A DNA stretch of 64,000 nucleotides. Origin: Mycobacterium sp. 852002-51971_SCH5477799-a. Lineage in GTDB: Bacteria; Actinomycetota; Actinomycetes; Mycobacteriales; Mycobacteriaceae. Of the stretch, positions 9,022-19,813 are shown piece after piece. The stretch spans positions 62,001 through 126,000 of the forward strand of contig NZ_LZIF01000116.1 in NCBI RefSeq assembly GCF_001667145.1, given 5' to 3'. The notes beneath the pieces are model-generated. The model was not told the origin of the DNA, searched no databases, and saw nothing but the letters and a program-made list of their open reading frames with translations. Position numbers and translations under genes: made by a program. Position 1 is the stretch's first letter. The number at the start of each line of letters is the position of its first letter.

Positions 9022-11139
9022 GTGCACATCCTGGTTACCGACGCCACCGGCGCACTCGGGCGGCTGGTCGCTGGACAGCTGATCGCTGCAGGACACACGG
9101 TCACCGGCATTGCTGAGCTTCCTCATCCGTGCCTGGACCGCAACGTCGAATTTGTTTGCGCGTCGCTGCGCGACCCAGTCGTTCGGGAGCTGACCGACGA
9201 AGCCGACGCGGTGATCCATCTGGCGCCCATCGATCCCTCCGTCCCCGGCAGCGCGCACGTGGACGGCCTGGCGCGGGTGACCGACGCGGCCGCCCGCGCC
9301 GGTTCCCGGTTGCTTTTCGTGTCGCAGGCCGCGGGCCGGCTCGACCTGTATCGGCCGGCCGAGGACCTGGTGGCCTCGAGCTGGGGCCCGACCGTTGTCG
9401 TCCGGATCGCACCACCGGTCGGTCGCCAGCTGGACTGGATGGTGTGCCGTACCGTGGCCACGCTGATGCGCGCCAAGGTCTCGGCTCAGCCCATGCATGT
9501 CCTGCATCTCGACGACCTCATGCGCTTTCTGGTGCTGGCATTGAACACCGACCGCACCGGTGTCGTGGACCTCGCCAGCCCGGACACCGTCAATCTGATC
9601 ACCGCGTGGCGGGTGCTGCGGGCGACCGACCCGCGGTCCCGGCTGCACGGGGTGCGCGGCTGGGCACAACCGATGCCAGAAATGAATGTCTCAGCGGCAC
9701 AAGAGGATTGGTCATTCGAGTTCGGCTGGCACGCACTGGACGCGGTCGCCGACACCGCCCGCGGACTCGTCGGCCGCCGACTCGACACCGCGGGCGCCAT
9801 TAACCACGGCGGGCGGCTGGCCCTCCCGGTCGAGGTGCTGGCACAGCCCCGGCGGCCGGCTGACGATGCACACAGCGCGGCACCCGAAGGCGTCGAGGGC
9901 GAATTCGACGACCACATCGATCCGCGGTTTCCGGTCTTCAGCGGCTCCGCCCTTAACGAGGCGCTCCCCGGACCGCTCACGCCGATCACCCTGGACGTGC
10001 AGCTGAGTGGGCTGCGCGCCGCGAACCGGGTGCTGGGTCAGGTGCTCGCGCTCGGCGGCGCGGTCGACGAGGAATGGGGCAGCAGGGCCATCGCGGTGTT
10101 CGGCCATCGACCCTACGTTGGGGTGTCGGTCAACATGGTCGCCGCCGCCCAGCTGCCCGGTTGGGACCAGCAGGCCATCGTGCGCGACGCCCTGGTCGGC
10201 CAGCCCCACGTCGGGGATCCGCTGCCGTTCGGTGAGCCCGCCCTGGCGGGCGGGGCGCTCGGCTCGGTCGCCAAGGCGCTTGCCGCGGGACGGTCGGTGG
10301 CTGCGCTGCGCCATCTGCGGGCCGACACCCGGGCCTACAGCGCCGCCGCGACCGCCGAACACCTCGATGCCGCCCAGCTGGCGCTGCTTCCTGAGGCGGC
10401 GCTGGAAGTTCGCCTGCGGCTACTGCGCGACCGCATTCATCAGGGCTGGATCCTCAACGCGCTGTGGTTGATCGGTGCCGGCGTCAGCGCCGCGGCGCCG
10501 GTGCGTAGCCAGACGCGTCGCGGTGTGCCCGGGGTGGGCATGATCACCGAAAGCGACCTCGTCGCCACGGAGATCGCCGAGCTGGCGGCCGCGCTCCGCG
10601 CCGACCCGCCGTTGTGTGCGCTGGCGGAGGAGGGCAACCTGGCGAGCATTCGCGCGTTGTCGCCGACCACCGCGGCCGCCGTGGATGCCGCCGTCGCGCG
10701 GATCGGGCACCGCGGCCCGGGGGAGGCCGAACTGGCCAGCGCGACATTTGCAGACGACCCGACGATGTTGCTGATCGCCGCGGCTGCCGCCGCCGCGCGG
10801 CCCGCCCTGGTTCGGGCACAGGATGAACGGTTGGCGGTCAGCACTCGGGAGCTTGCCCACGACGCCACTATGCGGTTCACGCACGAGCTCCGGATGACGT
10901 TGCGCGCCTTGGGTTTCCTGCTAGTCGAGGCGGATCTGATCGACGACGTCGAGGACATGTACTACCTGACCTGCAACGAACTGGTCACGCTGCCCGGCGA
11001 TGCGCGGCTGCGGATCAAACGCCGCCGCACCGAACGGGAACGATTGCAGGTGCAATGCCCACCCGACGTCATCGACGGGACGTGGGCTCCAATGCGACAC
11101 AGCGTCGACCAATCCGACGCCGAGCAAACTGTCAGCTGA
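9022..11139 (+). CDS. NAD-epimerase-like / PEP-synthase-like fusion protein
   Basis: 705 residues, GTG start with GGGGGAGG 9 bases upstream. Residues 1-250 are an extended-SDR/epimerase domain: a Rossmann start ILVTDATGALGRLVAGQL (3-20) with a slightly altered glycine motif, then DADAVIHLAP-type strands. Residues about 330-700 resemble the linker region of PEP-utilising synthases and rifampicin phosphotransferases, including LIDDVEDMYYLTCNEL near residue 650, which parallels the DDVFYLTLDEL signature of those enzymes. Neither an ATP-grasp domain nor a phosphohistidine domain is visible, so it is not a complete synthase. By order and length it matches H37Rv Rv1868, annotated hypothetical. Substrate and reaction are unknown. 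Confidence 0.75.
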   Translation: MHILVTDATGALGRLVAGQLIAAGHTVTGIAELPHPCLDRNVEFVCASLRDPVVRELTDEADAVIHLAPIDPSVPGSAHVDGLARVTDAAARAGSRLLFVSQAAGRLDLYRPAEDLVASSWGPTVVVRIAPPVGRQLDWMVCRTVATLMRAKVSAQPMHVLHLDDLMRFLVLALNTDRTGVVDLASPDTVNLITAWRVLRATDPRSRLHGVRGWAQPMPEMNVSAAQEDWSFEFGWHALDAVADTARGLVGRRLDTAGAINHGGRLALPVEVLAQPRRPADDAHSAAPEGVEGEFDDHIDPRFPVFSGSALNEALPGPLTPITLDVQLSGLRAANRVLGQVLALGGAVDEEWGSRAIAVFGHRPYVGVSVNMVAAAQLPGWDQQAIVRDALVGQPHVGDPLPFGEPALAGGALGSVAKALAAGRSVAALRHLRADTRAYSAAATAEHLDAAQLALLPEAALEVRLRLLRDRIHQGWILNALWLIGAGVSAAAPVRSQTRRGVPGVGMITESDLVATEIAELAAALRADPPLCALAEEGNLASIRALSPTTAAAVDAAVARIGHRGPGEAELASATFADDPTMLLIAAAAAAARPALVRAQDERLAVSTRELAHDATMRFTHELRMTLRALGFLLVEADLIDDVEDMYYLTCNELVTLPGDARLRIKRRRTERERLQVQCPPDVIDGTWAPMRHSVDQSDAEQTVS

Positions 11140-11463
11140 CGCTCGGCAGATCGGCCACCGACGACTGCGGATCCACAACTTGTCGACCTGGACCGGGGCC
11201 CGGGACCGGACCAGGGCTTTGACGTCGTCGAGCACATCCCTCACATTAACGTTCATTCCGGCCAGCAGCCGGTCGTCGCCGTCGAGCCAGAACGCGACGA
11301 ACTCACGCCCGGACGACGTCACCCGGAACACGACCCGCTCGAATTCCGGTGTGTGCCCGACATATTCCATGCCGAGGGCGTATTGGTCGGTGAAGAAATA
11401 CGGCAACTGCGCGTATTCGCCTGGGGTGCCGAGCATCCCGGCCACCGCGATCGCGCGCTCAAC
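11132..11463 (-). pseudogene. C-terminal remnant of an FAD/NAD(P)-dependent reductase (Rv1869c-like)
   Basis: The minus-strand frame reads LPYFFTDQYALGMEYVGHTP and later EFVAFWLDGDDRLLAGMNVNV, the C-terminal dimerisation tail of ferredoxin/rubredoxin reductases. The FAD- and NAD-binding parts (about 300 residues) are missing: the sequence begins immediately beside the end of the DUF72 gene, with an in-frame TGA there. Near 11185 the frame breaks. The natural ending, VADLPSVS and a TGA at 11132-11134, is in another frame, consistent with one lost base. This is a 5'-truncated, frameshifted relic where H37Rv has a roughly 411-residue reductase. It overlaps the end of the plus-strand fusion gene by eight bases. 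Confidence 0.8.
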
Positions 11464-12184
11464 TCAACAGCTCGCGCAAGGCCAGCGCATTGCGAACCGC
11501 GTGCCCACCCAGGTCGTTGTTGAAATACATCCACACGTCGGTGCCGTCGCCGTCCCACTCGGCGATGCGATCGGCCCAGCGCCGTAAGTCGCGGTCGGAA
11601 TACGAGCCGGAGTAGTTGGCTTTCGGATCCGGCCCGTGCATCCGGATGTACACCAGGTCGGTGGTCGCCCGGGGGATACACTCGAGCCCGAGACCGCTCA
11701 TCACCACATAGGCGGCGCGGTGGCGTTCCAGTAACTCGAACACGGCGGGGTCGTTCCACGATGGGTGACGCAATTCGACGGCGACGCGGATCGATTCGGG
11801 CATCAGCGCCAAGAACGCATCCAGGCGGGCGTCGTCGCGCTGCTGTTCGGGGTGCAATTGCACGAGCAGCACGCCGTGCCGATCACCCAGCAGACGCCAA
11901 CAACGTTCGAACCGTTCGACCCACGGCTCTGGCGAGGCCAGCCGGCGGTAGTGTGTCAATCCGCGGTGGGCCTTGACCGACATGGTGAAGCCCTCCGGCA
12001 GCTGCTGGCGCCAGCCCGTGAAGGTCGAATCCTGGGGCCACCGGTAAAAACTCGCGTTCAGCTCGACGGTGTCGAACACTTCGATGTAGCGGGCGAGCCG
12101 GCGGCCCGACGGCGTTCCGGTCGGATACAGCACGTCCACCCAGTGGTTATACGACCACCCCGAGGTACCGATGCGTATGGTCAC
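11459..12184 (-). CDS. DUF72 family protein
   Basis: 241 residues, GTG start. DUF72 proteins are predicted TIM-barrel proteins of unknown function. The N-terminal IRIGTSGWSYNHW, the ELNASFYRWP segment, the VKAHRGLTHYRRL segment and the late YIRMHGP and DVWMYFNNDLGG stretches are all diagnostic of the family, and the length is normal. It lies 8 bases downstream of the HhH-protein gene on the same strand and is likely translated from the same message. No function should be assigned beyond the family name. Confidence 0.88.
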   Translation of the reverse strand: MTIRIGTSGWSYNHWVDVLYPTGTPSGRRLARYIEVFDTVELNASFYRWPQDSTFTGWRQQLPEGFTMSVKAHRGLTHYRRLASPEPWVERFERCWRLLGDRHGVLLVQLHPEQQRDDARLDAFLALMPESIRVAVELRHPSWNDPAVFELLERHRAAYVVMSGLGLECIPRATTDLVYIRMHGPDPKANYSGSYSDRDLRRWADRIAEWDGDGTDVWMYFNNDLGGHAVRNALALRELLS

Positions 12185-12191
12185 GATTCGC

Positions 12192-12818
12192 TCAGCCGGT
12201 CACCCGCCGACGCACATCGTCGTCGAGCGACACCCTGACCAGCGCGGCGGCCAGCGGCGCATTGGCTTGCGGCGCAAGCGAACCGAGCTGCTCAGGTGTG
12301 GCAGGCAAACCCAATTGCTTGGCGGTGCCGGTGGCGCGGGCGTCGAAATATGGGCGCACCCAGGTCCAGACGTCCTGAACTTCGCGCAGGTATATGTCCG
12401 CGCCGGTGTCGCCGATTCCCTTGAATTCCTTGAGCATTCGTTTGGCCGCCGCGGGGTCGGACCGGCTGCGGTCGGCCAGCCGGCGTAGATCACCGGAGTA
12501 GACGTCACGAACACGCTCGGCGATTTCGGCGAGCCGGGTCGCAGAGCTCTCGTCGTAGCGCACGTAATGCGCGCGCCCGAACGCCTCGATCATGGTCCGC
12601 CGGTCGGCGGCCTGCACGGCGCCGGGTGTCCGCAGACCGGCCCTGAACAGTTCCCGCGCGGCGGCCATGGCGATGCCCGCGTCGATCGGCTTGCTGGCCA
12701 GCATGCACAGAACGAGGAGCTGAAACAGCGGCATCGGCTTGTCCCTCATGGTGATCCGCGCCTGCGACGCGTACGTCGTGCCCGCAACGTCGAGGAGTCG
12801 CCGCACCCGCTTGTCCAT
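12192..12818 (-). CDS. Endonuclease III-like helix-hairpin-helix protein
   Basis: 208 residues from the ATG at 12818, chosen because further upstream start codons would overlap the TfoX-like gene. A helix-hairpin-helix loop, FKGIGDTGADIYL, sits near residue 140 and is followed by an aspartate in VQDVW, a layout like HhH-GPD DNA glycosylases. The four-cysteine iron-sulfur cluster of true endonuclease III is absent, so catalytic activity on damaged bases is uncertain. Probable counterpart of H37Rv Rv1870c by length. It is the upstream partner of the DUF72 gene. Confidence 0.72.
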   Translation of the reverse strand: MDKRVRRLLDVAGTTYASQARITMRDKPMPLFQLLVLCMLASKPIDAGIAMAAARELFRAGLRTPGAVQAADRRTMIEAFGRAHYVRYDESSATRLAEIAERVRDVYSGDLRRLADRSRSDPAAAKRMLKEFKGIGDTGADIYLREVQDVWTWVRPYFDARATGTAKQLGLPATPEQLGSLAPQANAPLAAALVRVSLDDDVRRRVTG

Positions 12819-12859
12819 AGGCACTCGCGTACCCGCGCTCCGGATGAGCAAACCGAACG

Positions 12860-13192
12860 CTACTTGGGCGGCAGGCTGCGCGCGTAGCCGACTCCGCGGT
12901 TTACCCAACTGCGAAGCTGGCGTGTGGTTTGCACACCGGCGGCGTCAACGCGCAGCCACCCGCGGGCTTCGCGGCCGGCCATCACCATCGGGCTCACATG
13001 GACACGATCGGCGAGCTTGTCGGTGTCCTCCGGCGGCACTCGCACCAAGAGCCCGCCCTGGCCGCTGGCGGCCACCGACATGTTGCCGTTGATCAGAAAC
13101 GCCAGACCGCCGAACATGCGTTTCTCCTCGACGCCGGGCTCGGGGCCGAGGAGTTCGCGAATCCGGTTGGCCAGATCCTCGTCGTAGGCCAT
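12860..13192 (-). CDS. TfoX N-terminal domain protein
   Basis: 110 residues. The sequence EKRMFGGLAFLINGNM (about residues 22-37) is the hallmark of the TfoX N-terminal domain, a small fold first named from a competence regulator but common as a stand-alone protein in actinobacteria. Here it ends with a short basic tail. ATG at 13192. It lies between the F420 nitroreductase-like gene (9 bases upstream) and the HhH gene (41 bases downstream), all on the minus strand. Function unknown; there is no reason to infer natural competence. Confidence 0.85.
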   Translation of the reverse strand: MAYDEDLANRIRELLGPEPGVEEKRMFGGLAFLINGNMSVAASGQGGLLVRVPPEDTDKLADRVHVSPMVMAGREARGWLRVDAAGVQTTRQLRSWVNRGVGYARSLPPK

Positions 13193-13201
13193 GCGGCGAG
13201 C

Positions 13202-13591
13202 TCAGTCCAGATCGACGCGGATGGTCAGCAGGTCACTGCCCATCAGCCGCACCATCGCGCTGTTCATTCGCGGTAGGTTGCCCAGCCGCTGCACGGCGTC
13301 ATCGTCAGGCAGCAGGTGCGCGGTGCCGTTGCGCCACCGTCCGCCGACCCGCACCCGAACAGCGGGATCGGCCTTGATGTTGCGGACATAGTCCGAGTGC
13401 TCGCCGTGTTCGGAGACCATCCAGAACTGGTTGTCCACGACGCGACCGCCTACCGCGGTACGACGCGGCTGCCCGCTCTTGCGTCCGGTGGTCTCGAGCA
13501 TCGTCATCGGCAGTTGCCGGCCCACCGGATTGACCAACAGCCGTTGAACGCGGTGAACCACTTGTCGTTTGAGCTTCGCAAAGTCACTCAT
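13202..13591 (-). CDS. Deazaflavin (F420)-dependent nitroreductase-family protein
   Basis: 129 residues. The order PMTMLETTGRKSGQPRRTAV, then DNQFWMVSEHGEHSDYVRNI and DPAVRVRVGGRW, is the split-barrel core of the DDN/FDOR-A group, which uses cofactor F420. The PMTMLETTGRKSG block is the usual phosphate-contact loop. Members reduce quinones, nitroimidazoles or other electrophiles; the native substrate here is unknown. It is separated from the upstream secreted-protein gene by a strong stem-loop, so it probably has its own promoter. Confidence 0.85.
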   Translation of the reverse strand: MSDFAKLKRQVVHRVQRLLVNPVGRQLPMTMLETTGRKSGQPRRTAVGGRVVDNQFWMVSEHGEHSDYVRNIKADPAVRVRVGGRWRNGTAHLLPDDDAVQRLGNLPRMNSAMVRLMGSDLLTIRVDLD

Positions 13592-13613
13592 AATCTGCGA
13601 TTCTGCCGTAGCC

Positions 13614-13650
13614 GAGAACAGCCGCCACCATGCTGGTGGCGGCTGTTCTC
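13614..13650 (-). terminator. Perfect 17-bp stem-loop terminator
   Basis: The bases from 13614 to 13630 are exactly complementary to 13634-13650, leaving a 3-base TGC loop: a 17-bp perfect stem. It lies 12 bases after the stop codon of the secreted-protein gene and before the nitroreductase-like gene, both on the minus strand. Confidence 0.8.
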
Positions 13651-13661
13651 GAACGCGCTGA

Positions 13662-14102
13662 TTAGACCGGCGGCGCCGGAACGAAGGTACCGTCGGGCAA
13701 GAAAACGCCCCACTGGTTTACAGCCGGGTTGAACACGACTGGGTAGTCACCCGGCTGGCCCATCGGTGCCCAGCGGGCTGGATACCCATAGCCGCCCGGG
13801 TCGTTGTAGTGCCCCGGCGGCGGGAAGCCCTGCTGCCCGGGCGGAAGCGGTGTGCCCGGACCGTTGCAGTTGACACCCGGACCGCCGTTACAGATCGGCT
13901 GCGGCACCCACGGCCCCTGCCCAGGTCCATTCCGGTCGGGAACGTTCGGACCCGGCACGTTTGGCCCCGGGACGTTCGGTCCCGGCCCCGGCATGTTGGG
14001 GCCGTTGGGGTCGGCCTGCGCGAACCCGGCACCAAAGCCGAGCGCGCCCGACGTCAACGCGCCCGCAATAGCGGCGCTAACAGCTATTCTGTTCAACCTC
14101 AC
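13662..14102 (-). CDS. Secreted Pro/Gly-rich protein
   Basis: 146 residues from a GTG at 14102, supported by AAGGAG 6 bases upstream. A signal peptide covers residues 1-30 (basic VRLNR start, Ala/Gly-rich core) with a likely cut after GFAQA. Next comes a short repeat, PGPNVPGPNVPGPNV, then a Cys-containing middle (PICNGGPGVNCNG) and a Pro/Gly/Tyr-rich end. The composition and size are typical of small exported mycobacterial proteins of unknown role. It has its own terminator. I cannot assign a function. Confidence 0.8.
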   Translation of the reverse strand: MRLNRIAVSAAIAGALTSGALGFGAGFAQADPNGPNMPGPGPNVPGPNVPGPNVPDRNGPGQGPWVPQPICNGGPGVNCNGPGTPLPPGQQGFPPPGHYNDPGGYGYPARWAPMGQPGDYPVVFNPAVNQWGVFLPDGTFVPAPPV

Positions 14103-14318
14103 GATGAACTCCTTGTCCGGCCGCTCACCGCCCTTCGGCGGCTTCACGGCATGATTTGTTGTTCGTCACCCGCGTCCTTTGACGTTGGGTGGAGGTCAAC
14201 CCCCTCGGCTGGTTTTGCCTCTGCGCTTGTGATTACCCTCGGCCCGAGGAAGCCAAAACCTCTTGGCAACGCCGGGCGCCCGCTTCGAAGGCCTATTCGA
14301 CAGACGTTTAGCAATTCC

Positions 14319-16640
<2,322 letters not shown>

Positions 16641-16654
16641 CAAATCCTCCAAAA

Positions 16655-16675
16655 GTTGAGTCTGATGCGCTTAAC
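16655..16675 (-). promoter_or_regulatory. HAIR-like (HspR) half-palindrome before lon
   Basis: On the minus strand this reads GTTAAGC-N7-ACTCAAC, compared with the HAIR consensus CTTGAGT-N7-ACTCAAG: the right arm matches 6 of 7 and the left arm 4 of 7. Spacing is correct and it lies 6 bases upstream of the lon ribosome site. In Streptomyces, lon is repressed through HAIR. This is an inference from similarity only. Confidence 0.35.
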
Positions 16676-16718
16676 CCGACCCAGCGCCGGTTTGTTCCCA
16701 AATCAGGTTTCGCCGGGA

Positions 16719-16736
16719 GCGTGAGGCCGCTCACGC
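16719..16736 (-). terminator. Short GC-rich hairpin over the lldD stop codon
   Basis: GCGTGAG and CTCACGC form a perfect 7-bp stem with a GCCG loop. The hairpin includes the lldD stop codon and lies in the gap before lon. It could end the lldD transcript; without a U-tract the call is weak. Confidence 0.4.
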
Positions 16737-17972
16737 AGGCGCAATGGGAACCAGCCTCTTGAGCTGCGTGACGTGGTGCGGCGACAGCTCCTCCAGACAA
16801 GTGACGCCGAGAAGGGCCATCGTCCGCAGAATCCCGCTGGCAAGGATCTCGATCGCGCGGCTCACGCCCGCCTCGCCGCCGGCCATCAGGCCATACAGGT
16901 AGGCCCGCCCAATCAGCGTGCAGCGGGCCCCCAGCGCGATCGCGGCGACGATGTCGGCGCCCGACATGATGCCGGTGTCCACCAGAATCTCGGTGTGTTG
17001 CCCAAGCTCGCGCGCGACGACGGGCAGCAGGTGAAAGGGCACGGGGGCCCGGTCCAGTTGGCGCCCACCATGATTGGACAGCACGAAGCCATCGACGCCG
17101 CGGTCGACGGCGGCGCGCGCGTCCTCGAGCGTCTGAATGCCTTTCACGACCAGCTTGCCGGGCCATTGCGCCTTGATCCAGTCCAGGTCATCGAAGGTGA
17201 GACTGGGGTCGAACATGGTGCTCAGGTACTCGGAGACGGTGCCCGGCCAGCGATCCAGCGAGGCGAAGGCCAGCGGCTCGGTGGTCAGCAGATCGAACCA
17301 CCATTTCGGGTGCGGCACCGCGTCGAGCACGGTGCGCAGTGTCAGCGTGGGAGGGATCGTCATGCCGTTGCGGTTATCCCGCAGCCGAACACCGGAGACG
17401 GGAACGTCGACGGTCGCCAGCAGGGTGTCGAATCCCGCGGCGGCGGCGCGCTGCACCAGCGCCATTGAGCGTTCGCGATCGCGCCACATGTAGAGCTGGA
17501 ACCACTTCCGGCCTTGCGGGACGGCGGTGAGGAGATCTTCGATCGCACAGGTGCCCAGCGTGGACAGCGAGAACGGGATCCCCGCACGGGCCGCCGCTTG
17601 CGCGCCGGCGATCTCGCCCTCGGTGTGCATCAATCGGGTGAAACCGGTGGGCGCGATCGCGAACGGCAACACCACCGGCTGGCCCAGCACGTCCCAGCCC
17701 GCGGTGACTTGGGAGACGTCGCGCAGGATGGTCGGATGAAATTCGATGTCGCGGAACGCTTGTCGCGCACGTTCGATGGACAGCTCGTCTTCGGCGGCGC
17801 CGTCGGTGTAGTCGAACGCCGCCTTGGGGGTGCGGCGTTTGGCGATGGCTCGCAGATCCTCGATGGTGTAGGCGGCGTCGAGGCGGCGCCGGGTCGCGTT
17901 GAACTGAGGCCGCTTGAATTGCATCAGCGGTGCCAGGTCGCGCACTTTGGGCACTCGTCGTCGGACTGCCAT
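16731..17972 (-). CDS. lldD: L-lactate dehydrogenase (FMN-dependent, quinone-linked)
   Basis: FMN alpha-hydroxy-acid dehydrogenase that oxidises L-lactate to pyruvate and passes electrons to the respiratory chain. 413 residues, within one residue of H37Rv LldD2 (Rv1872c), which begins with nearly the same MAV-RRVP. Visible: [11 protein letters not shown] near the N-terminus, the flavin strand [19 protein letters not shown], and the catalytic [10 protein letters not shown] with the active-site His and Arg, followed by [18 protein letters not shown]. An earlier in-frame ATG at 17990 would make its start abut the divergent DUF1810 gene. It is an isolated gene with its own short promoter gap. Confidence 0.95.
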   Translation of the reverse strand: MAVRRRVPKVRDLAPLMQFKRPQFNATRRRLDAAYTIEDLRAIAKRRTPKAAFDYTDGAAEDELSIERARQAFRDIEFHPTILRDVSQVTAGWDVLGQPVVLPFAIAPTGFTRLMHTEGEIAGAQAAARAGIPFSLSTLGTCAIEDLLTAVPQGRKWFQLYMWRDRERSMALVQRAAAAGFDTLLATVDVPVSGVRLRDNRNGMTIPPTLTLRTVLDAVPHPKWWFDLLTTEPLAFASLDRWPGTVSEYLSTMFDPSLTFDDLDWIKAQWPGKLVVKGIQTLEDARAAVDRGVDGFVLSNHGGRQLDRAPVPFHLLPVVARELGQHTEILVDTGIMSGADIVAAIALGARCTLIGRAYLYGLMAGGEAGVSRAIEILASGILRTMALLGVTCLEELSPHHVTQLKRLVPIAPA

Positions 17973-17990
17973 GTGTGCAACCGTAGTCAT

Positions 17991-18428
17991 ATGGAATCGG
18001 CAGGCGACCCGTTCGATCTCAATCGTTTTGTGGACGCGCAGGAGCCGGTGTACGGCGATGTCATCGACGAGCTGCGCGCCGGGCGAAAACGCAGTCATTG
18101 GATGTGGTTCGTCTTTCCGCAGCTGCGCGGGCTGGGCGGCAGCGCCATGGCGGCCCGGTTCGGCATCGCCTCGCTCGACGAAGCCGGCGCCTACCTGAGC
18201 CATGAGCTGCTTGGGCCACGGTTGCGCGAGTGCTCCCGGCTGGTCACCGCGGTGCACGGGCGATCGATCGGTCAGATTTTCGGCTCGCCGGATGACCTCA
18301 AACTGCGCTCGTCGATGACGTTGTTCGCCCACGCCACCGAGGACAACCAGGACTTCATCGAGGTGCTCGACAAGTACTACGACGGCCAGCCAGACCGGCT
18401 GACGCTAGAACGGCTGAGGAATTCCTGA
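17991..18428 (+). CDS. DUF1810 family protein
   Basis: 145 residues, matching H37Rv Rv1873 in length and place. DUF1810 markers are plain: [32 protein letters not shown] at the N-terminus (the [14 protein letters not shown] core at about 30-43) and a C-terminal [16 protein letters not shown] with the conserved His. The family is small, soluble and helical, with a crystal structure for the M. tuberculosis member but no proven role. Its ATG lies 18 bases from the chosen lldD start on the opposite strand, so the two must share promoter DNA. Confidence 0.9.
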   Translation: MESAGDPFDLNRFVDAQEPVYGDVIDELRAGRKRSHWMWFVFPQLRGLGGSAMAARFGIASLDEAGAYLSHELLGPRLRECSRLVTAVHGRSIGQIFGSPDDLKLRSSMTLFAHATEDNQDFIEVLDKYYDGQPDRLTLERLRNS

Positions 18429-18474
18429 TGGGGGCGACCCGCTTCGCCCGGCTACGCCGCGCTCGCGATCGTCC

Positions 18475-19803
18475 CTAGGCCGGGCTAAGGATCCGCCAGC
18501 CGTGCGCCTCGACCGCGACGGTGTCGACGATCTCGTGCGGCGGGGCCGCCGACCCGCCGATCACCTGCGCGCGCGGCGTGCCCAGCTCCGGCAGTGAGGC
18601 GCGCAGCGGCTCGTCGTCGATATTGAGCACGACCAGCAGCGCATCATCGCCGTTGCGCGTCTCGTACACGTACTGCCGGTTTTTGAGCAGCCGCGCGGTG
18701 GTGGATGCCGCATGCAGCCAGGGGTAGCGGCGCCGCAGCCCGACCAGATACTGGTGCAACCGCCAGGTCTCGACGCCGAGATCATCCAGTTGCAGTGGGG
18801 GAGAGGCGAACTCGGGCCGTACCGCGTCGTCGCCACCGTACCGTTCTTCCTTCACTCCCTGGAACCCGAGTTCGTCGCCGGCGTACACGCTGGGCACCCC
18901 GCCGATCGTCAGCAACAGCACCAGCGCGTGGGCCACGTGTTCAGGCGTGTCCAGCCGGCTGGCGATGCGGGTGACGTCGTGGTTTCCGATGAACGTCAGC
19001 GGCGAGAAGGCGGTCAAGAAGTCGTTGTGCCGCTGCAGCGCCCAATCGAGTTCGAAGAAGTTGCCGTCATTCAGGCTGCTCCAGATCGCTTTCCACAGCT
19101 CGTATTGCGTGGCCGAGTCGAACGCGGCGGCCCGGACGTCGGCGGCGTAGTCGCCGTGGATGAGTTCACCGACGAACCAGGCGTCCGGGTAGCGCTCGCG
19201 CACCCTCGGCAGGGTCGACGCCCAGAAGTGGTGCGGCACGGCGTAAGCGGCATCGAGACGCCAACCGTCGGCGCCGCGGCCCAACCAGTGCGCCATGACG
19301 TCGACGGTGTAGTCGGCGACTTCGGGGTTGTCGTGGTTGAGGGTGATCAGCCCGGAGTGGCCTTCGAAGGTGTGGAAGCGACCGGGGCGTCCGCGAAACC
19401 AGCGTGCGGCCCCGTCGTCATCGGCCGCCTCCCGATAGCGGGCGAAATCCTGCCCGACGTGATTGAACACCCCGTCGAGAAGGACCCGCAGCCCGCGGCG
19501 ATGCGCCTCGGCGACCAGGTGGTCGAAGTCGGCGTCATCACCCAGTCGAGGATCGATCCGGTAGTGGTCGGTGGTGTCGTAACCGTGTGTGCGCGAGGCG
19601 AAGACGGGTCCCAGCGCAATGCCCGATGCCCCGAGTTCGATGGCATGGTCCAACCAGTCAACGAGCCGCCGCAACCGGTGTTCCTCCGGTTGCGGCGGCT
19701 CGTGTGACTGAGGCGAGGGGAATGCTCCCACGAAGCCCAGGGGGTAGACCTGCCACCAGATCACGTGCTGGACCCAGGCGGGTTCGGTCACGGCACTGGT
19801 CAC
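18475..19803 (-). CDS. GH13 alpha-amylase family glycosidase
   Basis: 442 residues from a GTG at 19803, chosen because it begins just after the ahpD stop. The four GH13 blocks are in order: DGVFNH (region I), GWRLDAAYA with the nucleophile Asp (II), FVGELIHG with the acid/base Glu (III) and FIGNHDVTR with the stabilising Asp (IV). No signal peptide is seen, so it acts in the cytosol, probably on maltodextrin, glycogen or trehalose-type sugars; the exact activity cannot be fixed. It is the third gene in a tight ahpC-ahpD-GH13 run. As I recall, no such gene stands here in H37Rv. Confidence 0.88.
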   Translation of the reverse strand: MTSAVTEPAWVQHVIWWQVYPLGFVGAFPSPQSHEPPQPEEHRLRRLVDWLDHAIELGASGIALGPVFASRTHGYDTTDHYRIDPRLGDDADFDHLVAEAHRRGLRVLLDGVFNHVGQDFARYREAADDDGAARWFRGRPGRFHTFEGHSGLITLNHDNPEVADYTVDVMAHWLGRGADGWRLDAAYAVPHHFWASTLPRVRERYPDAWFVGELIHGDYAADVRAAAFDSATQYELWKAIWSSLNDGNFFELDWALQRHNDFLTAFSPLTFIGNHDVTRIASRLDTPEHVAHALVLLLTIGGVPSVYAGDELGFQGVKEERYGGDDAVRPEFASPPLQLDDLGVETWRLHQYLVGLRRRYPWLHAASTTARLLKNRQYVYETRNGDDALLVVLNIDDEPLRASLPELGTPRAQVIGGSAAPPHEIVDTVAVEAHGWRILSPA

Positions 19804-19813
19804 GGCGACGCGA

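Noticed and set aside
13920-13990. Direct repeats that looked at first like a short CRISPR-type array
   Set aside because: They encode the PGPNV repeat of the secreted protein in frame, with no spacers.
18440-18474. A GC-rich stretch between the DUF1810 and GH13 genes that resembles dispersed repeats of the M. avium group
   Set aside because: Only one copy is in this window, so repeat status cannot be shown here.
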